Below are positions 44,169 to 52,645 of a stretch of 59,363 bases of DNA, piece after piece (positions within the stretch are counted from its first letter, which is position 1; the number at the start of each line of letters is the position of its first letter). Source of the stretch: Candidatus Poribacteria bacterium. Lineage in GTDB: Bacteria > Poribacteria > WGA-4E > PCPOR2b. Both the position numbers and the translations under genes were made by a program. A model generated the notes under the pieces. The model saw nothing but the letters and a program-made list of their open reading frames with translations. It searched no databases and was not told the origin of the DNA. The stretch spans positions 1 through 59,363 of the forward strand of contig JAJDUM010000081.1 of the NCBI GenBank assembly GCA_022826645.1. The letters run 5' to 3'.

Positions 44169-44918
44169 TTACGCACGTCCAACATAGGGCATCTTCGTCG
44201 CCATGACGGTTATGAACAGCACGTTTGCATCCAAGGGCAGACTTGCCATGAACACAACGGAGCCTGCAATATCATCTGTGTCCATCCGCGGCTCGACCAT
44301 GAGCGTACCATTCGGTTGGAGACTGCCGGTATCGCTCCGCTGCTCGGCATCAATCGACGCATTGCCGATGTCAATTTGTCCACAGGCGATATCGTATTTG
44401 CGTCCATCAAGGGAGGTCGATTTAGTGAGCCCGGTCAGCGCGTGTTTGGTGGAGGCATACGGTGCGGAGTTGACGCGAGGCACGTGTGCCGATACGGAAC
44501 CGTTATTGATGATACGCCCGCCTCTGGGGTCTTGGTCCTTCATAATCTTGAACGCTTCCTGTGTGCACAGGAATGAGCCGGTCAGGTTGGTGTCTACGAC
44601 CGTTTTCCACTGCTCATAGGTCAGGTCTTCTAAGTTGACGCCCGGCGCCCCGACTCCCGCGTTATTAAACAGTAGATCGAGCCTGCCAAAGGTCTCCTTG
44701 GTCTTGGCGAACAGAGCTTTAATGGAGTCGGGATCTGTCACATCTGTGGGGACAATTAGTGTCCGTGAGGCGGCTTCTCCCGCTTGATTGACTGTATCCT
44801 CTAACGCTTCGGGTCGCCGTCCGGCTAACGTAACGGAATACCCTTCGTTTAGCAGCGCGAGTACCGTTCGCTGACCGATGTTAGAGCCTGCCCCTGTGAT
44901 AATAGCAACTTTACTCAT
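44169..44918 (-). CDS. Short-chain dehydrogenase/reductase (SDR), paralogue B
   Basis: A 249-residue SDR closely related to the one at 16066. Shared stretches include [26 protein letters not shown] text, [37 protein letters not shown] and TKMPYVGR. The catalytic Y and K are in YASTKHAL and the serine in NNGSVSA. The cofactor loop reads TGAGSNIG, with Asn at the second glycine of TGxxxGxG, so cofactor binding may differ from the paralogue. TAGGAGAGATAAC precedes the ATG. It is a single gene on the minus strand, downstream of the repeats. Confidence 0.88.
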   Translation of the reverse strand: MSKVAIITGAGSNIGQRTVLALLNEGYSVTLAGRRPEALEDTVNQAGEAASRTLIVPTDVTDPDSIKALFAKTKETFGRLDLLFNNAGVGAPGVNLEDLTYEQWKTVVDTNLTGSFLCTQEAFKIMKDQDPRGGRIINNGSVSAHVPRVNSAPYASTKHALTGLTKSTSLDGRKYDIACGQIDIGNASIDAEQRSDTGSLQPNGTLMVEPRMDTDDIAGSVVFMASLPLDANVLFITVMATKMPYVGRA

Positions 44919-45374
44919 CTGTTATCTCTCCTAATTCTATTTTATGGATTGGATGCTGTTTCAAGATGATGAAGCGTGAAAGTCCTTGCCTATCATATTT
45001 CACGCATCACGTATTGAGTTTCTATCATAGCACTGAGGGAAAAGTGGGTCAAGCCAAAACTAAGGATGGGAAATGGTCTGAATTGGGATTTACTGGATTA
45101 GGGGATTTTCAGGATACAAGCGTGAAGGAAAGTTTAGGGGCAGTCCCATTCGGGACAGTGAATGCCAACATCTCTCTTAGAACCTTCATATCTGTGTCCG
45201 CTACCCAAACCGTGGGACTTTCACAGCACACGGTTTTCATAGTTAGAAATTGAGGATGTCGCTTTCGGTTGGTTGTTATAGTTGATTTGTTCAGCTTTTC
45301 GCTCCAGCGGAGCGATATGTCTATAGAATAGAGATATTGCCCAACCCCCGCGCTCCAGCGGAGCGCAATGTGGA
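44919..45374. other. Intergenic region before the transposase
   Basis: These 456 bases hold no gene I can support. A fragment of the ACGTGA-family repeat is at 44968-45018, and the first REP pair starts at 45300. The stretch 45050-45250 shows nothing recognisable. Confidence 0.55.
45300..45366. repeat. REP pair, 3' side of the transposase
   Basis: CGCTCCAGCGGAGCG (45300-45314) and GCGCTCCAGCGGAGCGC (45350-45366), with ATATGTCTATAGAATA between them. It is the mirror image of the block at 45916-45981; the second hairpin ends 8 bases from the transposase stop. Confidence 0.85.
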
Positions 45375-45848
45375 TCAGGTATCAGATGCAGGGTCCGCAT
45401 CAAAAACATACTTCGGATTATGCGAGATATCAAAACGCTTTAGCAGTTCAAGATACTCTTCTTTGAATGTCTTGTGTGAATGATGTTCTTCTTGATTTTC
45501 TATGTAAGTAATGACATCTTTTAGCTGGGAATGTGAGTAGGTGAATGCGGCGAAGCCTTCTTGCCACATAAACTTTCCGACGGTCCAACGCTTTCGGTTA
45601 ATCAATTGTGTCGCGTTTCTTTTAATGTCTCTCACCAAATCCGAGATAGCAATATCGGGCGTAATGCCGATAAGGATATGGATATGATCCAGCATCGAAT
45701 TGATTTGAATCATCTTTTGCTTCTTGTTGGTAACGATGCCAGTAATGTATTTGTGGAGCTCAGTTTTGTATTGTTTGGGAATCAGAAGCTGTCGTCCTTT
45801 GACGGAAAAAACGATGTGTATGTAGAGTTGGGTGTAGGTATCTGCCAT
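45375..45848 (-). mobile_element. IS200/RAYT-like Y1 transposase gene
   Basis: A 157-residue HUH-type (Y1) transposase. It opens MADTYTQLYIHIVFSVKGR. The metal-binding HUH motif is in SMLDHIHILIGI, and the catalytic tyrosine is likely in GFAAFTYSHSQLKDVITYI. IRDIKR-like and WQEGFAAF blocks match IS200/REP-associated transposases. GGAGAAACACAA before the ATG at 45848 sets the start; the open frame extends to 46025 through a REP block. Length is normal for single-domain family members. It is flanked on both sides by inverted REP pairs, as expected for RAYT genes, which process hairpin DNA as single strands. Confidence 0.88.
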
Positions 45849-45915
45849 TTGTGTTTCTCCAATTAAGGTTTTGGGTATGGGCATTGTGCCCACTTTGGTA
45901 TAGGGATTAGACATT

Positions 45916-45981
45916 GCGCTCCGCTGGAGCGCGAGAATCAGAGGCATCGGTATTCTATAGACATATCGCTCCTCTGGAGCG
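45916..45981. repeat. REP pair, 5' side of the transposase
   Basis: GCGCTCCGCTGGAGCGC (45916-45932) and CGCTCCTCTGGAGCG (45967-45981), with TATTCTATAGACATAT before the second. It is inverted relative to the pair at 45300-45366. Confidence 0.85.
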
Positions 45982-46152
45982 AAAGACAAAGGACCTAGCT
46001 GGTCGGGGAGACCTCGCCCTGACAAAAAACCGATAGATTTTCAACACTAGCAACTTGCGTTCTTCTAATTGAGGGGCGCTCATAATTATTATTCGAATCA
46101 CGGATAAGCAAATTACATAGCGGCTGCCCAGCCGCGCGTTCAGACACATGTC

Positions 46153-46215
46153 GCCCCGCTGGGGCTTGGAAGCAAGAGCTACCACCCGCCTATAAACATG
46201 TCGCCCCGTTGGGGC
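46153..46215. repeat. GC-shifted REP-like pair
   Basis: GCCCCGCTGGGGC (46153-46165) and GCCCCGTTGGGGC (46203-46215), each after ACATGTC. It has the same plan as the other REP pairs with different stem bases; a third copy is at 44063-44075. Confidence 0.75.
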
Positions 46216-46250
46216 TAAACGCATCAATCCAATAATGAACCTCTAACTAT

Positions 46251-46380
46251 GGTAGATCTTAGAATTAATGAGACACTCCAGACCGAACCGCATTGCCCCC
46301 GGGCCCGGTAGGTGCGGGGAGAAACCGCACCGAATAGGCGCAGTTGGAAACAGCGCCTACCATACACGGGGAGCGAAAGT
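46251..46380. repeat. Second copy of the TGGTAGATCTTAG repeat with CCTAC hairpins
   Basis: TGGTAGATCTTAGAATTAAT then GAGACACTCCA, matching 41561. It is followed by GGTGCGG...CCGCACC and GGCGC...GCGCC followed by CTACC. Confidence 0.75.
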
Positions 46381-46408
46381 GTCTATCTGTTTTTAGGATT
46401 TACTATAA

Positions 46409-49400
46409 TCACGTTTCCTCCCTGATGCTAACATCTGCCAGTCCCTCCACAATCTCCACCGTCTCCAAACTGACCGTGATCACCTTCCCGATTAGCTTGA
46501 CGATGTACTGCGGATCATCCTCACGGTTCGGGTCGTTGACGATGCCGCTCCGTTTGTCCGTCTTGACGCGATATTGGTCAATCACCCATTCCAACGCAGA
46601 CCGATTCCCAAGCCGATAGTCAAACACCTTTGGGGGTATCCCGTCGAGGGTCAGGAAATCGTTGTATTTTATCTCCGTTTTGTCTTTGGACAACCTCATT
46701 TTCTCCACACACCAATCGAGGGGTTTTCCCGGCGTTTCGACCTTCTTGATCGGATATTCGTCCGCGGCTTCATAACCGATGTGGATTTCCCCTAACCGTT
46801 GCCCCGCTTTGGCAAACGCCCAAAAGTCGAGCGTGTACGGCAGGCGCGGCAGGTCCCGCTTGAGGTTCGCCTGATACCGCTCCCGATAGGCGGGATGATG
46901 CAGGAGAGCATAGGTATAATAGAAGATGTCCCATTTGGTGATAGACTCATCTCGGTAATGTACCCGGAATTGTCCCAACGCCCAATCGGTAATGTTCTCC
47001 CGGCGGTTTGTACCATCTTCGTCATAGGTGTAGAAGGGGAAACATTGATTTTTTTCAAACGCTAAATCTAAGGTAGGAATCCTGTTTGTTATAAGACAAC
47101 CAAAGCCTTTTCTATTACCAACACCAGCAACACAAATTACACGATTTTCCATTTCGGTACTAGGCGCAGGAAAAATTCGATACTGTTGATAACGTTCCTC
47201 ATTCCAAAAGTTATCGAAATAGAGGTATTTCTGACTGAATGGACGATACAACGCGGTGCGAAAGTGTGAATCTTCATAATTGCTCAATTCCAGTTTTTTA
47301 AGTGACGCTTTAACCTGACGAGTCCATTTGATGCGTGGGTCATTCGTATCAATGATACTTTCAACGGGACCGTTGGGATCATGCCTTTTCTTGCGGTCAA
47401 CGGTGCTGTTGTATATTTCAATAAATGTGTGAACACGTTCTTGTAGCAACTCAAGATTAAACGAGTAAGCCAAAATATCCCTGTTCGTGACAACCCCCAA
47501 AGAGTAGAGACGAAAAATCGCTTCTTTGGCTCCATCCTTCACCGCTTTTCTTGTCTTGCTGCCCATCGGGATAAAAGTCTCAAATTCCGGGTGAAGACCT
47601 TCTGTCAACCATGTGTAACGTGCGTCGGGTTGAACGGGCTGCCAATTTATATTGCTAATGTGTTCGCGTTCACTCAGAAAATCGAATTTTTGTTTTTTGT
47701 TCCATAGGTCATCAGCACGATAGTAAAAGATACGGGTAGGAACAGAATTACCATCGTTTGTAGTAGGGCGATTTATCGGCCGTCCGGTTTTCACAAATAG
47801 GTTGATACTCACACCAACCCGTATCCCGAACACATTGGCATCCGAGGCTTTCAATCCCTTCCGCGCATTCCCACCCAGGTCCAGAATGTAAATCGCGTCA
47901 AAGTCGCCTGCGAGGTGTTTCCGCATCCCATCAAACGCCACATCACCGAGAAAGCTGTTGTTCGTTACAAAGGCAACAATCCCTTCTTGTCCAATGCGAT
48001 CCGATGCCCACCGAATCGCCTTTATGTATGGGTCGTAGAGTTTATTTCTGAGCGTCGCTGTGGAGTCTTTTACATAGGTATCTTTAACCCGTGCATCCAT
48101 CGTTGGATATTTCCGATTCTTATTGTTATCATTTTCGTTGATCTGACCGGCGTTGTAGGGCGGGTTGCCGATAACAACAAACATTGGGGCTTTTTTCTGG
48201 TCCGCAACGCGGCGGGTGTTCTCAGGATCAAACAACGACAACTGCCGCTCTTCCGCCAACTCAAATGTATCAACGAGGCAGATCCCATCAAAGGGTTGAT
48301 ACCCACCCGTCGCCTCGAAAAACTCATGTTCGATGTTCATCGACGCGATGTAGTACGGCAACAGCATCACCTCGTTGCAGTGGAGTTCGGACTGATACTT
48401 GTCGGCTAACGCAGTCTTCTGAATCTCACGCATAATCCGCACGATGAAGTTACCGGTCCCCACAAACGGATCAATGATATGCACACCAGAATCGGAGAGC
48501 GATCGATTGAATTCTGCCCCTAAAATCTCCTCAACACTTCTCACCATGAAATCGACAATCGGTTGCGGCGTGTAGACGATACCGTGTGTGTCCGCAACCT
48601 CCACCGAAAAACCTTGAAAAAATTGCTCGTAAACGGTGTTGAGAAATCCCTGCTTTTGAGAGAAGTCGCTGATCGTCCTCGCCGTGTCCTCAATGGCAAT
48701 GTAGAAGCGATCGAGGCTGCGGAGAAAACCGTCACGGCTAAACGATTGTGATGTGAGCGCGTCTATCACCTTCTCAATCTCGTTGGCGATAACATTGCGG
48801 CGGGTGAAGTCGGGATTATCGAAAACGGTGCGGAAAATCCGCTCGGTCAAGAGGTGCTGGATCAGCATCTCCTCAACCGCGGCTTCGGAGAGGTCGGGGT
48901 TGATTGACTGGCAGCACTTCTCATGAAAAGTCCTAAAGGCAGCCGCAAACCGGCGGTTTGTCCCCCGTTCCCTTTCGATTAGTTCTACTAAGCCTTTCCC
49001 AAGCGCGGGCACCCTGTCTTTGAACTGAGAAACCGCTTCTTCCCATTCGAGGTATGCTTGCGGACGATGGGAAAAGAAGGCTTGAAGTGTCTCGATTAGT
49101 TGCGTGGCGTCGGTTAGATCCGCCTCAAGTACGGGTTGGTCATTCTGCCAAAGGATAGCGCGTTTGGGGGTTTGGAAGAGGATGTTGTCACGCGGATAAC
49201 CCGCCTCAAACTTGTGCTGGACTTCGGTGGGTAGATTGTCGTGAATGTCCTTCGCCTCCCAATAGCCGTGAGGCAGTTGGAAACTGTCGATCAACGCGCC
49301 GTCAACGATAACCCGCCTGTCTTGACGGCTGATCGGATACTCGGGCACAAGGATCCAGTTTAACTTCCGTCCGTAGTGTTGGAGTAGGGATTGGAACGCA

Positions 49401-49507
49401 GATCTGACAGCGGTTTCGTTTGTAAAGCCGCGCTGGTTAAATTGATCGAGCGCATCGTAGTAATCTTCGATGGGTTGATCTGTAGGTTTGAGATTAAGGA
49501 CAGTCAT
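46409..49507 (-). CDS. Single-chain nuclease-methylase (type IIG-like restriction-modification enzyme)
   Basis: A 1032-residue protein. The N-terminal part has a PD-(D/E)xK-like site: D69 in VIVDGALIDS and E84-A-K86 in YWEAKD. Helical linkers follow (about 130-310), then an N6-adenine methylase domain with motif I DPFVGTGN (D346) and motif IV NPPY at 448-451. The last about 400 residues are variable and probably read the DNA site. No Walker A helicase region is seen between nuclease and methylase, so type ISP or type I is less likely. It lies alone with no S or R subunit gene nearby. GGGGTTTTTTTGA near the ATG gives no clear binding site. Confidence 0.8.
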   Translation of the reverse strand: MTVLNLKPTDQPIEDYYDALDQFNQRGFTNETAVRSAFQSLLQHYGRKLNWILVPEYPISRQDRRVIVDGALIDSFQLPHGYWEAKDIHDNLPTEVQHKFEAGYPRDNILFQTPKRAILWQNDQPVLEADLTDATQLIETLQAFFSHRPQAYLEWEEAVSQFKDRVPALGKGLVELIERERGTNRRFAAAFRTFHEKCCQSINPDLSEAAVEEMLIQHLLTERIFRTVFDNPDFTRRNVIANEIEKVIDALTSQSFSRDGFLRSLDRFYIAIEDTARTISDFSQKQGFLNTVYEQFFQGFSVEVADTHGIVYTPQPIVDFMVRSVEEILGAEFNRSLSDSGVHIIDPFVGTGNFIVRIMREIQKTALADKYQSELHCNEVMLLPYYIASMNIEHEFFEATGGYQPFDGICLVDTFELAEERQLSLFDPENTRRVADQKKAPMFVVIGNPPYNAGQINENDNNKNRKYPTMDARVKDTYVKDSTATLRNKLYDPYIKAIRWASDRIGQEGIVAFVTNNSFLGDVAFDGMRKHLAGDFDAIYILDLGGNARKGLKASDANVFGIRVGVSINLFVKTGRPINRPTTNDGNSVPTRIFYYRADDLWNKKQKFDFLSEREHISNINWQPVQPDARYTWLTEGLHPEFETFIPMGSKTRKAVKDGAKEAIFRLYSLGVVTNRDILAYSFNLELLQERVHTFIEIYNSTVDRKKRHDPNGPVESIIDTNDPRIKWTRQVKASLKKLELSNYEDSHFRTALYRPFSQKYLYFDNFWNEERYQQYRIFPAPSTEMENRVICVAGVGNRKGFGCLITNRIPTLDLAFEKNQCFPFYTYDEDGTNRRENITDWALGQFRVHYRDESITKWDIFYYTYALLHHPAYRERYQANLKRDLPRLPYTLDFWAFAKAGQRLGEIHIGYEAADEYPIKKVETPGKPLDWCVEKMRLSKDKTEIKYNDFLTLDGIPPKVFDYRLGNRSALEWVIDQYRVKTDKRSGIVNDPNREDDPQYIVKLIGKVITVSLETVEIVEGLADVSIREET

Positions 49508-49526
49508 TCAAAAAAACCCCTGTATC

Positions 49527-50324
49527 TTATCCGACCCGTGCGCTCAAGCCGCCGTCAACGGGCAGAAGCACCCCTGTAATATACCGTGCATCATCGGATG
49601 CGAGGAACGCAGCCGCAGCCGCGACATCCCAGCCGGAGCCCATCTTTTGAAGAAGTGGCACATCTTCGTCCCGTTCCTTACGGATCACTTCGTGGCTCAC
49701 CCCTCGTTCCTCCACCCGTCGTTCAATCGCCATGGGCGTATCCATCAGTCCCGGCAGGATTGCATTCACACGCACCCCATATTCCGCGTTCTCTATGGCG
49801 AGGTTTTGTGTCATCGCATTGATTGCAGCCTTGCTGGTTTTGTACGCAAGCATGGTTGGTCGTGTGCAGAGCGACGCCGTTGAGGAGATATTGATAATCA
49901 CCCCCGACCCTTGGGCGCGCATCACCGGCAGGACGTGCTTGATTGTGAGAAACATGCCTTTGAGGTTGACATCCATCAACAGTTGCCAACTTGTCTCAGT
50001 CAGATCAATTGTGTCAGAATCAGCCGCTGTGATCCCAACATTGTTATGCAAGATATCGACGCGTCCGTAGCGATCGACGCAGGTTTCGATAATTGCCTGA
50101 CAATCCGCTTCAACGGTTATGTCCGCACCAAAAACAGATGCTTCACCGGCTGCTTCTTCTATCATCCGGGCGGTATCTTCCGCTGAATCGGGTCGCTTAT
50201 CAACGAGGAGCACCTGTGCTCCCTCCTTCGCGAAACGAATCGCGGTTGCCCTGCCGTTGCCGATGGTTTCCCCAGGCGTCTGACCGGCACCAACGACGAC
50301 GGCGACTTTACCACTGAGCGACAT
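49527..50324 (-). CDS. Short-chain dehydrogenase/reductase (SDR) with extended glycine loop
   Basis: A 265-residue SDR. The cofactor loop is longer than usual, GAGQTPGETIGNGRA, a known subfamily pattern. HNNVGI replaces NNAG, the serine lies in NISSTAS, and Tyr and Lys in YKTSKAAI. The closing ITGVLLPVDGGLSARVG is the classic SDR C terminus. AAAGGAGATTATGT precedes the ATG at 50324, so the longer frame to 50363 is unlikely. It follows the CMD-like gene upstream on the same strand with a 100-base repeat-bearing gap. Substrate unknown. Confidence 0.88.
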   Translation of the reverse strand: MSLSGKVAVVVGAGQTPGETIGNGRATAIRFAKEGAQVLLVDKRPDSAEDTARMIEEAAGEASVFGADITVEADCQAIIETCVDRYGRVDILHNNVGITAADSDTIDLTETSWQLLMDVNLKGMFLTIKHVLPVMRAQGSGVIINISSTASLCTRPTMLAYKTSKAAINAMTQNLAIENAEYGVRVNAILPGLMDTPMAIERRVEERGVSHEVIRKERDEDVPLLQKMGSGWDVAAAAAFLASDDARYITGVLLPVDGGLSARVG

Positions 50325-50388
50325 ACATAATCTCCTTTTGTCCATTACATCTCTGTTAATCAATGAGTTTGCGGCTGTTGATACGGTT

Positions 50389-50455
50389 ACGTGAAGCGTG
50401 AAACGTGAAACGTAAAAACAGTTTGTTCATTGGGTAATTAATGAGCTAATGAACT
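50389..50455. repeat. ACGTGAAACGTGA-family repeat, copy 3, overlapping a gene end
   Basis: ACGTGAAGCGTGAAACGTGA then TTGTTCATTGGGTAATTAAT. The second half covers the last codons and stop of the CMD-like gene. Confidence 0.75.
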
Positions 50456-51047
50456 CAATATCAGCGAACGGTGCACTCTCACCGGCGGGCACCGGCACCT
50501 CGAATACATTCAAAGTCATTGACACCAGCGTGTAGTAACCGAGCAGGATTACTAACTCCGTAACTCCTGCTTCACCGAGCAGTTCTACCGCCTCATTGTA
50601 TACGTGGACTGATACATGATGTTTGCCGAGCAATTCACGGGCAAACTTATAGATTACCGCTTGGGTCGGATCGGAGAAATCTGGGGGTGTCTCCGCTTTG
50701 ATGCTTTCTATTATCCGCTCGTCCAAGCCTTCACGTCTTGCAATTCTCTCATGCGCCCACCACTCATATTGCGCTTTCCATTTGGCAGCAACGATCAGGA
50801 TTGCGAGTTCTCGCAGCTGCGGCGGGAGGGTACTTTCAAAACGGACGGTCTCGCCGAGCCGTTGTGCTGCCTCACCTAATACAGGGCTTCTGAGCCACGC
50901 GTTGAACGGACCACTCATCCCACCTTCTGCCGTGAGGAGATCTTCGGGAGCCCGTCCCTCGCCACGCTTACCGTCGGTGATACTCTCGAAAAGATGCTGT
51001 TGGGCTTGAGTAAAGTTTTCAGGCGTGATGTATGATATTCGACTCAT
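50427..51047 (-). CDS. Carboxymuconolactone decarboxylase (CMD/AhpD-like) family protein, cysteine-free
   Basis: A 206-residue helical protein of the CMD fold. FESTLPPQLRELAILIVAAK then YEWWAHERIARREGLDE corresponds to the AhpD-like core helix pair. Active AhpD-type enzymes have a CxxC pair here; this protein has no cysteine at all, so peroxidase activity is unlikely and a lactone- or acid-handling role is possible. The last residues FISSLITQ and the stop codon fall inside an ACGTGA-family repeat. TTGAGAAATGAG lies at the ATG. It may share a transcript with the SDR at 49527. Confidence 0.82.
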   Translation of the reverse strand: MSRISYITPENFTQAQQHLFESITDGKRGEGRAPEDLLTAEGGMSGPFNAWLRSPVLGEAAQRLGETVRFESTLPPQLRELAILIVAAKWKAQYEWWAHERIARREGLDERIIESIKAETPPDFSDPTQAVIYKFARELLGKHHVSVHVYNEAVELLGEAGVTELVILLGYYTLVSMTLNVFEVPVPAGESAPFADIEFISSLITQ

Positions 51048-51547
51048 TTCTCAATTCCTTTTCTACTTACGTTAATGATAGGACTTAGGCACTTCAGGTT
51101 TAAAAGTGGATACGGATGCAGATTTGGAGATAGGAAGTAAAGACGTTTGAATGATCTCGATTAACTGATGCGCGGAAAGACGGAGTTACTGTATCACGCC
51201 TCCTGCGGGGAGTCAAGCGCAATGTGGGAAGGGCCCCCACAAGGGGTGCCCCTACAGATGTTCGTTTCTCGGCGTATAGCCCTCGAAGTTTTTCATGGTT
51301 TCCCACCTGCATCTGTGATAACATCTGAAATGATAGAAAAATATAATGCGTAAGACCTTTGCACATTTTCATAGTTTACACTTATAAGAAGCGGCTGATA
51401 TTAAGAAATCGTGTAACAGAGATCCGAGGCAGAAGAAAGAAACCGAGTTTTCAAGTCCCGCGTAGCGTGGATGCTCGGAACGGCAAAAAAACTCGGTTTC
51501 CCTTCGCGTTCTGCACATTCTTTTTATATGAGCCAAAGGAGAATATA
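51048..51547. other. Intergenic region with hairpin repeats
   Basis: These 500 bases hold no convincing gene. They contain a stem-variable hairpin near 51229-51262 (GGGC...GCCC, then CTACAG) and the GAAACCGAG hairpin at 51439-51500. A segment before 51548 (TTCTTTTTATATGAGCC) resembles one before the gene at 13224. Confidence 0.6.
51439..51500. repeat. GAAACCGAGTTTT inverted repeat
   Basis: GAAACCGAGTTTT (51439-51451) faces AAAACTCGGTTTC (51488-51500) with a 36-base loop. The same stem with a three-base loop occurs at 35593-35625. Confidence 0.75.
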
Positions 51548-52606
51548 ATGAAGACTTACCGAGTGGCGATTGTGGGGTTAGGACGTATGGGGAGTACACT
51601 TGACCAGTCGATTGCGTCAGCCTCCCACGTGAGTGAACGGCTCCAAGTGGTCGCAGGGGCAGAGACGATGCCAGAGCGACGGACAGCGTTCCAAGAAAAA
51701 TGGGGTGTTGAAACGGTTTACGAAGACTACCAAGAGATGATTGAGAAGGAGCAGCCGGAAATGGTGGGAGTGTGTACGACAGCAACCGGTTTGCCGAAGC
51801 CGGGCAATCGTGCCCCATCAACATCGTTTCGGGACGACGCACACGCAGATATGGCGGTTCATGCGGCGAACGCTGGTGTGCCGATGCTGTTTGTGGAGAA
51901 GGCGATCTCTTGCTCTGTGGAAAAGGCTGATGAGGTCCTTGAAGCCTGTCGGAAGCACGGCACAGCGTTTAACACCGGCGTATTGAGACGGTTCAGCGGG
52001 CGATATAAACGGATACGCGACATGATTGCACGGGGCGATATCGGCGAGCCGCAATCGGCGGTGGTATACGGGGCTGCCAGTCTGATGCACGTGCATATCC
52101 ACTGGATGGACACCGTCTCCTACCTGCTGGGCGATCCGGAGATTGCAGCGGTACGCGGGGATCTGCTGCCCAGAAGTATAGAGGTCAAAAACAACCGGCT
52201 TGAGGAAGACCCGCAGGGGCTTTTTCAGATCGCCTTCGCCAACGGGATCGAAGCGTGGTCGGTGCCGAACGGGGGACGGGAGTACGAGATAGTCGGAACG
52301 GAAGGCACCATCCGATCAATGTGGGACGGCGCAGCGATGACTTTCCGGAAAGCGAATGACGCCGATGGCTGGCCCCTACAGTGGGAAGGAGAGACATTCC
52401 CAGAAGAAACTCCGGTCAGCACCGTGGTTACCTGCTTGGAGGACTTGGTGAACGCACACGAGTCAGGAAACCCGTCAATTGGCAATATTGAGGTCACACA
52501 TCCAATCACAGAGGCGTGTATTACTGTGGCGGAGAGCCATCGGCAGGGCGGTCGGTGGATCGATTTGCCGATGCAGAATCGAGATTTGTATGTATTTCAC
52601 GTATAA
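51548..52606 (+). CDS. Gfo/Idh/MocA-family oxidoreductase
   Basis: A 352-residue NAD(P)-binding oxidoreductase. The Rossmann loop VAIVGLGRMGSTLD begins at residue 6. The catalytic motif reads VEKAIS, keeping the Glu-Lys of EKP. The second domain has FNTGVLRRFSGRYKRI and HIHWMDTVSYLLGDPE, with its usual His. AAAGGAGAATATA before the ATG at 51548 excludes the long upstream frame from 51359, which crosses a repeat. It lies 40 bases before the decarboxylase gene, so the two may be expressed together. The substrate is probably a sugar or polyol, not identified. Confidence 0.88.
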   Translation: MKTYRVAIVGLGRMGSTLDQSIASASHVSERLQVVAGAETMPERRTAFQEKWGVETVYEDYQEMIEKEQPEMVGVCTTATGLPKPGNRAPSTSFRDDAHADMAVHAANAGVPMLFVEKAISCSVEKADEVLEACRKHGTAFNTGVLRRFSGRYKRIRDMIARGDIGEPQSAVVYGAASLMHVHIHWMDTVSYLLGDPEIAAVRGDLLPRSIEVKNNRLEEDPQGLFQIAFANGIEAWSVPNGGREYEIVGTEGTIRSMWDGAAMTFRKANDADGWPLQWEGETFPEETPVSTVVTCLEDLVNAHESGNPSIGNIEVTHPITEACITVAESHRQGGRWIDLPMQNRDLYVFHV

Positions 52607-52645
52607 AACATGTGGTGCGAATTAACCTCCTGAAGCCGGACTATC

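Larger units (their letters stand above)
45849..46408. other. Repeat-filled region between transposase and methylase
   Basis: These 560 bases contain REP hairpins and stem-variable hairpins and no supported gene. ACTAGCAACTTGCGTT at about 46047 matches the edge of the window-end element. Confidence 0.6.

Noticed and set aside
44966..45253. A 95-codon open frame before the transposase
   Set aside because: It starts inside a repeat fragment and resembles no family; treated as intergenic.
45849..46025. Extra N-terminal 59 codons of the transposase frame
   Set aside because: They are read through a REP pair, and a good binding site precedes the ATG at 45848.
51359..51547. Extra N-terminal 63 codons of the Gfo/Idh frame
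   Set aside because: They read through the GAAACCGAG repeat, and AAAGGAG marks the ATG at 51548.
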